This document shows, piece after piece, positions 14,945 through 22,964 of a DNA stretch of 24,626 nt. The DNA comes from DATLBY01 sp035526665. Its GTDB lineage: Bacteria > Acidobacteriota > Terriglobia > Bryobacterales > Bryobacteraceae. Position numbers and translations under genes: made by a program. The stretch spans positions 1-24,626 of the forward strand of contig DATLBY010000314.1 of NCBI GenBank assembly GCA_035526665.1, written 5' to 3'. Every line of letters begins with the position of its first letter. Position 1 is the stretch's first letter. The notes below the pieces were generated by a model that was not told the DNA's origin, made no database searches, and saw only the letters and a program-made list of their open reading frames with translations.

Positions 14945-15911
14945 GACGGTATGCCTGGACAGCGAGGTTGTGGTCCGTAATATTCGAGGAGAACTGGTGG
15001 CTGCCTCCTCCAGGCTTGGCGACGAAATATAGATAATCGGTTTCCGCCGGGGCGAGCGCCGCGCGGAGGGACGCCTCTCCCGGATTCGCAATTGGTCCAG
15101 GCGGCAGCCCCGCGTGTTTGTAGGTGTTATAGAGATTGGTGCTATCCAGATCCGAGCGGTGGATTTTCCCCTTGTAGCGGGACTCCAGCATCGCCGCATA
15201 GATCGTAGTCGGATCGCAATCCAGCGTCATGCCGATCCGTAGGCGGTTCGTGAAGACCGAGGCTACTGCGGGCCTTTCGGAAGCCATTGCGGTCTCTTTC
15301 TCGATGAGCGAAGCCAGCGTCACCACGGAATGCACTTTGGCCTCCGGGTTGCCGATCTCTTTCCATGTCCGCCGGAATTTGTCCGTCATTTCCCGGCAGA
15401 TCTGTTGTGCCGTGGTGTGCCGGGTAACCCGGTAGGTAGCCGGAAAAAGATACCCCTCGAGACTGGGCGCGGCGGGATCCAGATCCTTCACCAGCGCGGG
15501 CTGGCTGGCGTTCGCCAGAAACTCCTGCGCCTTCATCAATCCGAGCGCTTCCACCGCCGCCGCGATATCGAACTGGTTGCTCCCTTCGGGCACCCGTAGT
15601 TCGTAGAAGAAAATGTCACCCTGGGCGATGCGGCTGTAGACGGTCCAAACGGAAGCGGGTTCCGAGAAGCGGTATTCGCCGGCCTGCAGAGTCGCCTTCG
15701 AGCCGATAATTCGCGCCAGCAGGAATTGCCAGTCCCAGCGGATCACGCCCGAATCCCGGAGAATGCGAGCGATGCCGGGGGTCGAGGTCCCGGACGGGAT
15801 ATCGACAAACACCTCTTTGCTGAAACCGCGATACGGAGCGGTGAGGAGGTACACAGCGGCTCCGGCGCCCACTACCAGGAGAAAGAAGAATAGAAGAAAT
15901 AGTCTCCGCAT
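14928..15911 (-). CDS. mltG: Endolytic murein transglycosylase MltG
   Basis: 327 residues. One N-terminal membrane anchor (~3-23, LFLLFFFLLVVGAGAAVYLL) is followed by a LysM-like region (~35-100) and the YceG catalytic domain. The catalytic Glu is in TLASLIEKETA (~Glu204). LEGYLFPATYR and NTYKHAGLPPGPIANPGEAS are family blocks. It cuts nascent glycan strands at the membrane and is thought to set strand length. The ATG at 15911 directly follows the ruvX stop (TAAATG), so the two are translated from one mRNA. This ruvX-mltG pairing is common in bacteria. Confidence 0.95.
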   Translation of the reverse strand: MRRLFLLFFFLLVVGAGAAVYLLTAPYRGFSKEVFVDIPSGTSTPGIARILRDSGVIRWDWQFLLARIIGSKATLQAGEYRFSEPASVWTVYSRIAQGDIFFYELRVPEGSNQFDIAAAVEALGLMKAQEFLANASQPALVKDLDPAAPSLEGYLFPATYRVTRHTTAQQICREMTDKFRRTWKEIGNPEAKVHSVVTLASLIEKETAMASERPAVASVFTNRLRIGMTLDCDPTTIYAAMLESRYKGKIHRSDLDSTNLYNTYKHAGLPPGPIANPGEASLRAALAPAETDYLYFVAKPGGGSHQFSSNITDHNLAVQAYRRGQAK

Positions 15912-16379
15912 TTATTCTGTAACATCCGTTTCCGCATATTCGCGTGAATCCAGATAGCTTTCCAGGAGAATTACCGCCGAGAGGCGGTCGACGGCTTGGG
16001 CGCGTTTTTCAATGCTGATGCCGCTGTCGCGCAAGACTCGCTGGGCCGCCACGGTGGTGAGGCGTTCATCCCAGAACTGGATCGGCAGCCCGGTGCGTTC
16101 GCCCAGCTTCGCCGCGAAGTCGCGGGTGTACTCCGCCTGCCGGCCTTCCCGGCCGCTCATATGCAACGGATTTCCCATCAGGATCAACTCTACATTACGA
16201 TCCCTGATTAAGGTTTGCAGGTAGCCGAGATCCTCGCGCATATTCGTCCTGTGCAAGGTTTCGAGGCCTTGTGCGGTCATGCCCAGTTCGTCGCTGATTG
16301 CCAGCCCGATCCGGCGCTTTCCCAGATCCATAGCCAGCACGCGGCCTGCCCGTGGTTCCACTTCTCCAGTATGTGACAA
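15912..16379 (-). CDS. ruvX: Putative pre-16S rRNA nuclease / RuvX (YqgF)
   Basis: 155 residues with the RNase H-like YqgF fold. The first Asp is in LAMDLGKRRIGLAISD, then LILMGNPLHMSGREG, then FWDERLTTVAAQRVL (DER), and the last Asp is in QAVDRLSAVILLESYL. The family matures the 5' end of 16S rRNA and was earlier called a Holliday-junction resolvase. The start is uncertain: TTG 16379 has no SD; GTG 16361 has GGAG just two bases before it and would remove six residues; GTG 16340 is also possible. The gene leads the mltG transcript and diverges from the permease gene across 67 bases. Confidence 0.92.
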   Translation of the reverse strand: MSHTGEVEPRAGRVLAMDLGKRRIGLAISDELGMTAQGLETLHRTNMREDLGYLQTLIRDRNVELILMGNPLHMSGREGRQAEYTRDFAAKLGERTGLPIQFWDERLTTVAAQRVLRDSGISIEKRAQAVDRLSAVILLESYLDSREYAETDVTE

Positions 16380-16446
16380 GCTGTCTAAATCCGTAAGTTA
16401 GCCGGCATGCTACATTGATCGTAAGCTTCCATCCGGAGCTTTTTGA

Positions 16447-17595
16447 GTGGCACTCCTGACGCCTATCGCGCCGTCCCAGCGCATTCACACTACCGGCCTG
16501 TTTCTGGTGGCGCTTGCCTGCGTGATTGCACTGCTGTACTACGGCCGAGCGTTCTGCATCACGCTGGTGATCTCCATTCTGATCGCTTTTATCCTGGATC
16601 CGTTTGTCCAATTCTTCATGCGGCTGCGCATTCCCCGCGGCGTTGCCAGCTTCCTGGTGTGTGCGATGGCGCTCTCTTTTCTGTATCTTTTGGGCCTCGG
16701 CGTCTATACCCAGATTTCCAGCCTGGCCGACGAATTACCCACTTTTAGCCAACGCGCCAACGAACTGGTGGACATTGTGGCGGAGCGGCTGGATCAACTG
16801 GAGCAGAATGCATACAAGCTGCTGATTCCCAAGCGCTACCAGGACAAAGAGAGAATTGCCCAAGCGCAACAGAATGAGCCGAAGCGCCGCAAGCGCGCCA
16901 ACGAGCCTGTGCCGGCGCCAACTATTCAGGAAGTCAGGATCAGGCAGGACCGGCCCTCTTTGTTTGTGTATATCTACGGGTACGTGACCTCGTTTTATAA
17001 CGTGCTCCTGATGATTTCGTTTGTGCCTTTTCTGGTTTACTTCATGTTGAGCTGGCGTGATCACATCCGGAAGAGTTTTCTCGCCATATTTCAAAGCGGA
17101 GAACGCACCATAGCAGGAAAAAGTTGGGAGAGCATTGCGGACATGGCGCGCGCTTACGTGGTAGGCAATTTCCTCCTCGGCATTCTTCTGTCTGTTGCCA
17201 GTTGTATCTGTTTCTGGTCGTGGCATTTGCCTTACTGGATGCTGGTGGGCATCGTCAGCGGCTTTCTCAGTCTGGTTCCCTACGTGGGGCTGCCGCTAGC
17301 GGTCATCCCCCCTCTACTGGCTGCCTTGACCACCTACGCGACGGTGTCACCCTATCTGGCGCTGGCGGCGACGGTCGGCTTTTTCCATCTTGTCGCGCTC
17401 AATCTCTTATACCCGCAGATGGTCGGCGCTCGTGTGCACCTGAATCCCCTCTCGGTTACGGTCGCGTTGATGTTCTGGGGCACGATCTGGGGCGCACTGG
17501 GACTTGTTCTCGCCATCCCGATCACAGCCGGAATCAAAGCCGTATGCGACAACGTGGAGCACCTGCAACCCTACGGAAAGCTGTTGGGCGATTGA
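16447..17595 (+). CDS. AI-2E-family permease
   Basis: 382 residues with about eight membrane helices, matching the AI-2E (UPF0118/PerM) exporter-like family. The N-terminal pair (~20-70) includes ILIAFILDPFVQFFMRL, and the C-terminal half has SGFLSLVPYVGLPLAVIPPLL and LYPQMVGARVHLNPLSVTVA, both hallmarks. A charged, Lys/Arg/Glu-rich loop (~130-175, EPKRRKRANEP) splits the core helices. Named after a proposed autoinducer-2 role, members also move sodium or protons; no substrate can be given. GTG 16447 has GGAG eight bases upstream (16435-16438). Its stop overlaps the next start (TTGA, 17592-17595). Confidence 0.9.
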   Translation: MALLTPIAPSQRIHTTGLFLVALACVIALLYYGRAFCITLVISILIAFILDPFVQFFMRLRIPRGVASFLVCAMALSFLYLLGLGVYTQISSLADELPTFSQRANELVDIVAERLDQLEQNAYKLLIPKRYQDKERIAQAQQNEPKRRKRANEPVPAPTIQEVRIRQDRPSLFVYIYGYVTSFYNVLLMISFVPFLVYFMLSWRDHIRKSFLAIFQSGERTIAGKSWESIADMARAYVVGNFLLGILLSVASCICFWSWHLPYWMLVGIVSGFLSLVPYVGLPLAVIPPLLAALTTYATVSPYLALAATVGFFHLVALNLLYPQMVGARVHLNPLSVTVALMFWGTIWGALGLVLAIPITAGIKAVCDNVEHLQPYGKLLGD

Positions 17596-18656
17596 TCGGG
17601 ACCGCGCGCTTTCGCAGAATCGTTTTTTTGGCCCACCTTTATATTGGGCTATTCATCGGCGCCGTCGTGATGATAATTGGCGTCTCGGGCAGCATCCTTG
17701 TGTTCGCTCCGGAAATGAAGGACCGCGCCAATGCCGCGCTGAAATTTGTCGAACCCGGTCCCCAACGCCTTTCAATGGACGTGCTCGCACAAGCCGTGCA
17801 GCGCGCCTATCCCTCGGCACAGACTACAGGTATTCTCTTTGCCGCCAAACCGAACGGGAGCGTCTCCTTTCTGATGCGCAGCGCGGAACCTAAAACATTT
17901 TTCAGTGTTTTTGTGGATCCGTTCCGGGGCGCCATACTTGGCAAGCGGGGCGGGATTGCCAAGCGTACTTCACTCGACTGGATTTCTGATCTCCACCACA
18001 ACCTGCTGGCAGGCAAAACCGGGCTAAAGATAAACGGCGCCTTCGCCGTATTGTTGGATGTAATGTGCATGACCGGCCTGTATCTCTGGTGGCCCGGGCG
18101 GAAATGGAGTTTTCGTCTGACGGGAAACTGGAAAAGCACAAACTTCGTCCTGCACAACGCGCTCGGCTTCTGGTCCGCGACTCTTCTCGTGCTAATTGCG
18201 ACTACGGGTCTGATATTTTGTTTCCCCTTGGCGAAGCCCGTCTCCGTGCCCCCTCCCAGGGCACACCTGCAGGCTGGAAAAGCCGCTATAGAAGACTATT
18301 TGCAAGCCGCGAATCGCGAACTTCCGGGCGGAAAGCCGACGTCCCTGGTATTTCCGTACAAGCCGGGCGATCCTGTAGCCGTCCGCATCAAGCTTCCGGG
18401 CGATCTGCAAAAAGTCGGGAGCAATTTTGTCTACATGGATCTGGATGCCACTATTCTCGGAGTTCAGAGGCATGGGGATTTGGCGCCGGCGAGACGGGTC
18501 CTCGACAATTTTCCGCCGCTCCATTTCGGTGACTTCGGTGGCCTTCCATTGAAACTGATCTGGTGTGCCGCCGGCGTCGCGCCCGGCGTTCTCTTTGTCT
18601 CGGGGGTAATCCTGTGGTGGACGCGCAAGAGCGTTCCTGGGCAGATGCGACAATAG
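17592..18656 (+). CDS. PepSY-associated membrane protein
   Basis: 354 residues with four membrane helices (about 10-37, 145-165, 185-210 and 325-347). It matches the PepSY-TM family: FLAHLYIGLFIGAVVMIIGV at the start, a PepSY-like stretch (MDVLAQAVQRAYPSAQ) and the conserved DLHHNLLAGKTG, then VLHNALGFW. Family members are often linked with iron uptake or act as inner-membrane reductase partners; His residues in HH and LHNAL could bind haem. The TTG at 17592 overlaps the permease stop by four bases, so it is probably coupled; no SD is seen. The frame is open for a further ~470 bases upstream, inside the permease gene, which is not real coding. Confidence 0.88.
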   Translation: MIGTARFRRIVFLAHLYIGLFIGAVVMIIGVSGSILVFAPEMKDRANAALKFVEPGPQRLSMDVLAQAVQRAYPSAQTTGILFAAKPNGSVSFLMRSAEPKTFFSVFVDPFRGAILGKRGGIAKRTSLDWISDLHHNLLAGKTGLKINGAFAVLLDVMCMTGLYLWWPGRKWSFRLTGNWKSTNFVLHNALGFWSATLLVLIATTGLIFCFPLAKPVSVPPPRAHLQAGKAAIEDYLQAANRELPGGKPTSLVFPYKPGDPVAVRIKLPGDLQKVGSNFVYMDLDATILGVQRHGDLAPARRVLDNFPPLHFGDFGGLPLKLIWCAAGVAPGVLFVSGVILWWTRKSVPGQMRQ

Positions 18657-18680
18657 AAGTTCACCACAAAGGAGTTTACA

Positions 18681-19112
18681 TTGCCATATCCAGAACAGTT
18701 GCTGACGTCCATGCGGCAGGATTTGACGCGTTACGGCGTGGAGGAGACACGCTCGCCAGAGGATGTCGACCGCGTGCTTGGACCGCAGAGCGGCACGGTA
18801 ATGATGGTAGTGAATTCCGTGTGCGGCTGTGCTGCCGGTAAGGCCCGGCCAGGTGTCGGCATGGCGATGCAGCACGCTACCGTTCCGGAAAAGGTCGTCA
18901 CAGTGTTCGCCGGCGGTGATGTCGAGGCAGTCGCTCGTGTTCGCGAACTCGCCGCACCACTACCTCCATCGTCACCATCGGTCATCCTCTTTCGGGATGG
19001 GAAGCCGGTTTTTATGATGCACCGGCACGAAATTGAAGGCCGGCAGGCGCCCGAGATCGCCACCGTACTCGCGGGAGCCTTCGATCGGTTCTGCGTTAAA
19101 CAAAGCAGGTAG
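18681..19112 (+). CDS. BrxA/BrxB-family bacilliredoxin-like protein
   Basis: 143 residues, the usual length of the YphP/YqiW family. MPYPEQLLTSMRQDLTRYGV and the active site VNSVCGCAAGKARPGV (Cys48-Gly-Cys50) are diagnostic. Then PSVILFRDGKPVFMMHRHEIEG completes the thioredoxin-like fold. In Firmicutes it removes bacillithiol from proteins; in other phyla the thiol partner is uncertain. The start is TTG at 18681, six bases after AAAGGAG (18668-18674). It follows the PepSY gene by 24 bases and precedes the YceH gene by 14 bases, on the same strand. Confidence 0.93.
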   Translation: MPYPEQLLTSMRQDLTRYGVEETRSPEDVDRVLGPQSGTVMMVVNSVCGCAAGKARPGVGMAMQHATVPEKVVTVFAGGDVEAVARVRELAAPLPPSSPSVILFRDGKPVFMMHRHEIEGRQAPEIATVLAGAFDRFCVKQSR

Positions 19113-19126
19113 CGCACCGCCGGTCG

Positions 19127-19762
19127 ATGTCACTTTTCCTCGATTCCGCGGAGGCGCGGGTGTTGGGCGCTCTGGTGGAGAAAGAGATCACAACACCCGA
19201 GTATTATCCGTTGACCTTGAACGCGCTGGTGAATGCCTGCAATCAAAAGTCGAATCGCGATCCCGTAGTTGCATACGACGACGAAGTGGTTCTGTGCGCA
19301 CTCGAAGGATTGAAGGCCAAACGCCTGTTGGCCGTCCTCTCGGCCGGTTCGGGCAGCCGCGTGGCGAAGTATTCGCACCGGTTGCCGGAAACAATGAACC
19401 TGGGCCGGCGTGAAACCGCCTTACTCTGTGAGCTGCTCCTGAGGGGTCCGCAGACATTAGGCGAGCTGCGCAACCGGGCCGAACGCATGCACCGCTTTGA
19501 GGACATCGACGAGGTGGAGATTTGCATTCGAAGCCTGATGCAGCGCGAACCCGAACCGCTGGCGGTGGAATTGCCCCGGCAGCCCGGTACGAAGGAACCG
19601 CGCTTCGCCCATCTGCTCTCCGGTGAGCCTGAGTATACGGCTCCGGCAGAAATACCGCGCGCCACCTCGCCCGATCGAATCTCGGTACTCGAGGCCGAAG
19701 TGAGTGCCCTGCGCGAGCGGGTCGCCAACCTCGAGAGCAAACTCGCCGACCTCTTACAATAA
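19127..19762 (+). CDS. YceH-family (DUF480) winged-helix protein
   Basis: 211 residues. The start LDSAEARVLGALVEKEITTP then EYYPLTLNALVNACNQKSNRDPV is the hallmark of the YceH/UPF0502 family, built from two winged-helix domains; the second has LRGPQTLGELRNRAERMHRF. A C-terminal coiled coil (ISVLEAEVSALRERVANLES) follows a Pro-rich linker. The function is not established; a DNA-linked role is possible from the fold. ATG 19127 has no clear SD and is 14 bases after the bacilliredoxin stop. The stop shares a base with the next start (TAATG). Confidence 0.92.
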   Translation: MSLFLDSAEARVLGALVEKEITTPEYYPLTLNALVNACNQKSNRDPVVAYDDEVVLCALEGLKAKRLLAVLSAGSGSRVAKYSHRLPETMNLGRRETALLCELLLRGPQTLGELRNRAERMHRFEDIDEVEICIRSLMQREPEPLAVELPRQPGTKEPRFAHLLSGEPEYTAPAEIPRATSPDRISVLEAEVSALRERVANLESKLADLLQ

Positions 19763-20334
19763 TGGCGGACGGCATACTGTTGACCCACGGAGCGGGCTCA
19801 AATGCCGACTCACCTTTGTTGCTAGCCTTCGATGCGGCCTTCACCGCAGCGGGCTTAGTAGTCCAGCGATTCAATCTTCCGTACCGGCAGGAGCGGCCGA
19901 CCGGTCCTCCCCCGCGCGGATCGGCCGAACGGGACCGCGAAGGTCTGCTTCAAGCCCTCACCGATTTCCGGCAATCGGTGAGCGGCCGTCTGTTCGCCGG
20001 TGGCCATTCCTACGGCGGCCGCCAGCTGTCCATGCTGCTGGCCTCCCATCCCTATCTGGTAGAAGGCTTGCTGCTGCTTTCGTATCCTCTGCATCCGCCG
20101 CGCAAACCTACCGGGCTTCGTACCGCGCATTTTCAGGAACTCCGCGTGCCGGCCTTTTTTGTGCACGGATCCCGGGACTCGTTCGGGTCCATTGCTGAGA
20201 TGGAGACAGCGCTGAAGCTGCTGGCCGCGCGCAACCGCCTGTACGCGCTCGCAGGGGCGGGTCACGAGTTGTCTCCCGCCAAAGCTCCCGAGAGCGCGCA
20301 CGAGTTTCTCTCATTTGTACAGCGCGAGATCTGA
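19762..20334 (+). CDS. Small alpha/beta hydrolase, KANL3/Tex30-like
   Basis: 190 residues. ILLTHGAGSNADSPLLL is the first strand and oxyanion loop, the nucleophile elbow is GGHSYGGRQ, and the end has FVHGSRDSFGS (acid) and LAGAGHELSP (His). The small size and order match the KANL3/Tex30-type group of dienelactone-hydrolase-like proteins. The substrate is unknown. The ATG shares its first base with the YceH stop, so translation is probably coupled. It converges on the Gfo/Idh/MocA gene with four bases between stop codons. Confidence 0.88.
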   Translation: MADGILLTHGAGSNADSPLLLAFDAAFTAAGLVVQRFNLPYRQERPTGPPPRGSAERDREGLLQALTDFRQSVSGRLFAGGHSYGGRQLSMLLASHPYLVEGLLLLSYPLHPPRKPTGLRTAHFQELRVPAFFVHGSRDSFGSIAEMETALKLLAARNRLYALAGAGHELSPAKAPESAHEFLSFVQREI

Positions 20335-20338
20335 ATCT

Positions 20339-21430
20339 TCAACTCTGCGTGGGAGCCTCGGCGTGCACAACCTCAGGCTCCTTCGCCGGTGGACGGTGCA
20401 GTTCCTGTTCCAGCGATGGCCGCTGCGCATTGCTGACAAACGATTTCAATCGCACCGGCTGGCCCGTCGCCGCTGAGCGGTTGATCGCCTCGACGATTTC
20501 CACATCCGCCATGCCCTCGGCGCCATTGGGCTCGGGGGTGCGGTTGTGGAGGATGCACTCGGAAAAGTAGACGATTTCGGCGGCAAACTGGTCCCTTTCC
20601 GGAAATGTTTTTTCTTCTGTCTTGTCCCCAATCGTCAGGTAATGCTTCAGCTCTCCTTTGTACTCGTAGGCCGGGTCCACGCGGAGACTGCCCTCTGTGC
20701 CCAGGATCGTATAGTAGCCGATATTCGCCGAGCCGAAACTGCAGGTAAAGCTCGCCAGGCGATCCTTGGGGAAGCGCAGCAGCGCGCTGGTCATCTCATC
20801 GACTTCGGAGAACCGGCCGTCGCTGATTTTCGCGCTGAAGGCCGAAACCTCAATCGGCTCGTCCTGAAACAGATATCGCGCCGCGTTGATGCAATAGACG
20901 CCAATGTCGTACACGGGCCCGCCGCCCTTAGCCGCCTGCACGCGAACATTGCCGGGCTTCACCTGAAAACCAAAGACCGAGTGAAACGCGCGAATCTGCC
21001 CGATCTGGCCGGATTTGACGGTATCGATCGCGGACAGATTCGCCTCCTCAAAGTGGAGACGGTAGGCGATCATCAACTTAACGTCGTGCTCTTCGCAAAC
21101 GCGGATCATGCCGGCGCAATCCTCGGCGGTGACCGCCATCGGTTTCTCGCAAAGTACGTGTTTTCCAGCCACGGCGGCCAGGGTGGTGTGCTCCAGGTGC
21201 AATGAGTTCGGCGTCGCAATGTAGACCGCGTCCACCAGCGACAGTGCCTCTTCATAACGCTCATAAGGGAATGCGGGAACCTGATACTTTTCCCCCAATT
21301 CTTTCATCTTGACTGGGTCGCCGGAAATTAGCGCGCCGAGCTTCGAGTTCTCCGCGTGCTCGAAGGCCGGCAGCACCGCAGCCTGTGCGATATGGCCGAT
21401 TCCCATGACTGCATACCGTATCTTGCTCAT
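20339..21430 (-). CDS. Gfo/Idh/MocA-family oxidoreductase
   Basis: 363 residues. NAD(P)-binding start RYAVMGIGHIAQAAVLPAFE, the EKP motif HVLCEKPMAV, and the substrate-domain block GGGPVYDIGVYCINAARYLF are all in place. The family oxidises or reduces sugars and polyols; a glucose-fructose oxidoreductase-like role is possible but not shown. I chose ATG 21430 because GGGAG lies five bases upstream; an ATG at 21442 would add four residues. It diverges from a sugar isomerase gene, a pairing typical of sugar catabolism loci. The C-terminal ~25 residues are a Pro/Glu/His tail. Confidence 0.92.
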   Translation of the reverse strand: MSKIRYAVMGIGHIAQAAVLPAFEHAENSKLGALISGDPVKMKELGEKYQVPAFPYERYEEALSLVDAVYIATPNSLHLEHTTLAAVAGKHVLCEKPMAVTAEDCAGMIRVCEEHDVKLMIAYRLHFEEANLSAIDTVKSGQIGQIRAFHSVFGFQVKPGNVRVQAAKGGGPVYDIGVYCINAARYLFQDEPIEVSAFSAKISDGRFSEVDEMTSALLRFPKDRLASFTCSFGSANIGYYTILGTEGSLRVDPAYEYKGELKHYLTIGDKTEEKTFPERDQFAAEIVYFSECILHNRTPEPNGAEGMADVEIVEAINRSAATGQPVRLKSFVSNAQRPSLEQELHRPPAKEPEVVHAEAPTQS

Positions 21431-21523
21431 CTCATCTCCCATTCTGGGTAGACGCTCGATAGGGTGGGATTAGGACACGTCTTTTAGGAAACGGATATTG
21501 TTCCGGTCAGGGCATGGACCCCG

Positions 21524-21529
21524 TATAAT
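21524..21529 (+). promoter_or_regulatory. Consensus -10 box, leaderless start
   Basis: A perfect TATAAT ends nine bases before the ATG at 21539, with no SD between. Transcription would begin two or three bases before the ATG. The -35 region is poor (TTGTTC at 21498-21503 with a 20-base spacer). Confidence 0.5.
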
Positions 21530-21538
21530 ACACTCGTC

Positions 21539-22450
21539 ATGCTCAGACGAGAATTCTTAGCCGCCGCTGCCGTCACCCCGCTTCTGGCGGCCTCCAATCA
21601 CATTGGCAAATCGCGTATCAGCGCCATCTCGGATGAGATCGCGAAAAGTCCCGAAGAGGCGATCGCGTTTGCAAAGCAGTATGGCCTCCAGTGGTTGGAG
21701 CTGCGGGGCGTGCCCGGCGCAAAGACCCATTACTCGTCGATTCCCGAGGAGCAGGTGAAACAAGCGGCCAGGGAATTCAAAGACAACGGTATTAGAATCT
21801 CATTTTTTAACACTGGATATTTGAAATTCGGATTTCCCGGCACCGAAGTTGTCCGTCGAAAGGGCGAGGAGCCGGCCGTTCGTGAGAAGCGCATCGCCAG
21901 GGAACAGGCGCAATATGACTCCCACATGGAAGATCTCAAGCAAGGCATCCGCGCCGCCCATATTCTGGGCGTCGACAAAATGCGAGTCTTTACGTTCTTG
22001 CGTGTGGCCGAACCCGAGAAGCTTTCGCAGCGAATCGCCGACGTGATCGGCGAAATGGCCGAAATTGCCGGCAAGGAAAAAATTCGCCTGGTGGTGGAGA
22101 ACGAAGGCTCCTGCAACGTGGGGACCAGTGCCGAACTGGCCGCTTTCATGAAGCTGCTGCCGGAGAAGGTCGGTCTCAATTGGGACCCGCAGAACGGCTT
22201 GAGTCTCAAAGAGATCCCGTTTCCGGATGGTTATCAACTGCTGCCGAAGAAGAGAATTCTCAATGTGCAGGTGAAGGGCCACGGCCTTCTGGACGAGAAG
22301 CTGAAGCTGGATTGGCCCGCCATTGTGCGGGCGCTCGAAAAAGATGGGTATCCCGGCAAGATCGGGTTGGAGACTCACTACTTCGACGGTACGGTAATAG
22401 AAAAATCTCACCGGGCGATGCGCGAAATTCTTCGCATTGTGGAGTCTTAA
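21539..22450 (+). CDS. Exported TIM-barrel sugar isomerase/epimerase
   Basis: 303 residues of the xylose-isomerase-like TIM barrel (AP-endonuclease 2 family). An N-terminal signal LRREFLAAAAVTPLLAAS has a twin-Arg-like start, suggesting Tat export, as in many Acidobacteriota and Planctomycetes members. Metal ligands are likely in VVENEGSC (Glu), LNWDPQNG (Asp), VQVKGHG (His) and IGLETHY (Glu). It probably isomerises or epimerises a sugar or keto-sugar; the substrate is unknown. The gene shares a control region with the oxidoreductase gene. No SD: the ATG is nine bases after TATAAT. Confidence 0.88.
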   Translation: MLRREFLAAAAVTPLLAASNHIGKSRISAISDEIAKSPEEAIAFAKQYGLQWLELRGVPGAKTHYSSIPEEQVKQAAREFKDNGIRISFFNTGYLKFGFPGTEVVRRKGEEPAVREKRIAREQAQYDSHMEDLKQGIRAAHILGVDKMRVFTFLRVAEPEKLSQRIADVIGEMAEIAGKEKIRLVVENEGSCNVGTSAELAAFMKLLPEKVGLNWDPQNGLSLKEIPFPDGYQLLPKKRILNVQVKGHGLLDEKLKLDWPAIVRALEKDGYPGKIGLETHYFDGTVIEKSHRAMREILRIVES

Positions 22451-22451
22451 A

Positions 22452-22964
22452 TTGAATCGCCAGACCCTCACCGCGGCTCTGATCGCGATCCTTGTAGTGG
22501 GCGGTCTAGCCGGCGGGATCCTCTATCTGACCCGCCATAATCACCTAGAGCTTACCGGCTCGGTGTTGAAGGTGCGGAGCCAGATGGTCGACTCCAAAAA
22601 CACCATGGCGGTAATCGATTTTCGGGCCACTAATCCTTCCACCAATCAGTTCGTTGTGCGCAACGTCGAGGTTTTCATCGAGGACAAGGATGGAAATCCG
22701 CTAGAGACGAATATCTTTTCGGAAATGGATGCCAAGCGCCTGTTCGACTACTATCCAGTGCTTGGCAAGAAGTTCCACGACACACTGCGAATCAAGGATA
22801 AAATCGAGCCGGGCCAGACGCTTGACCGTATGATCGCGGTTGGGATTCCTATTACCGATACTGCGCTGCAGCAACGGAAGGGACTGCGGTTAGAGATCGA
22901 GGATCTGGACGGTTCGAAATCGCTGATCCGCGAGGAGCGGCCTTCAGCTTCTCAAGCGCGCTGA
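22452..22964 (+). CDS. Membrane-anchored protein of unknown function
   Basis: 170 residues. One N-terminal membrane segment (~7-27, TAALIAILVVGGLAGGILYL) and an outer beta-rich domain (KNTMAVIDFRATNPSTNQFV, NVEVFIEDKDGNPLETN). This looks like an immunoglobulin-like or LEA14-like sandwich, but I cannot name the family. The TTG at 22452 has GGAG seven bases upstream (22441-22444), inside the isomerase 3' end, so the genes are likely co-transcribed. The last 113 bases overlap the convergent phospholipase-like gene. Confidence 0.75.
   Translation: MNRQTLTAALIAILVVGGLAGGILYLTRHNHLELTGSVLKVRSQMVDSKNTMAVIDFRATNPSTNQFVVRNVEVFIEDKDGNPLETNIFSEMDAKRLFDYYPVLGKKFHDTLRIKDKIEPGQTLDRMIAVGIPITDTALQQRKGLRLEIEDLDGSKSLIREERPSASQAR

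Noticed and set aside
17124..17591. Upstream extension of the PepSY protein frame inside the permease gene
   Set aside because: The permease frame is clearly coding here; the extension has no PepSY homology and a TTG start at 17592 is coupled to the permease stop.
19188..19874. Open frame of 228 codons opposite the YceH gene
   Set aside because: Arg/Ala/Pro-rich shadow frame; the plus-strand gene has clear family motifs.
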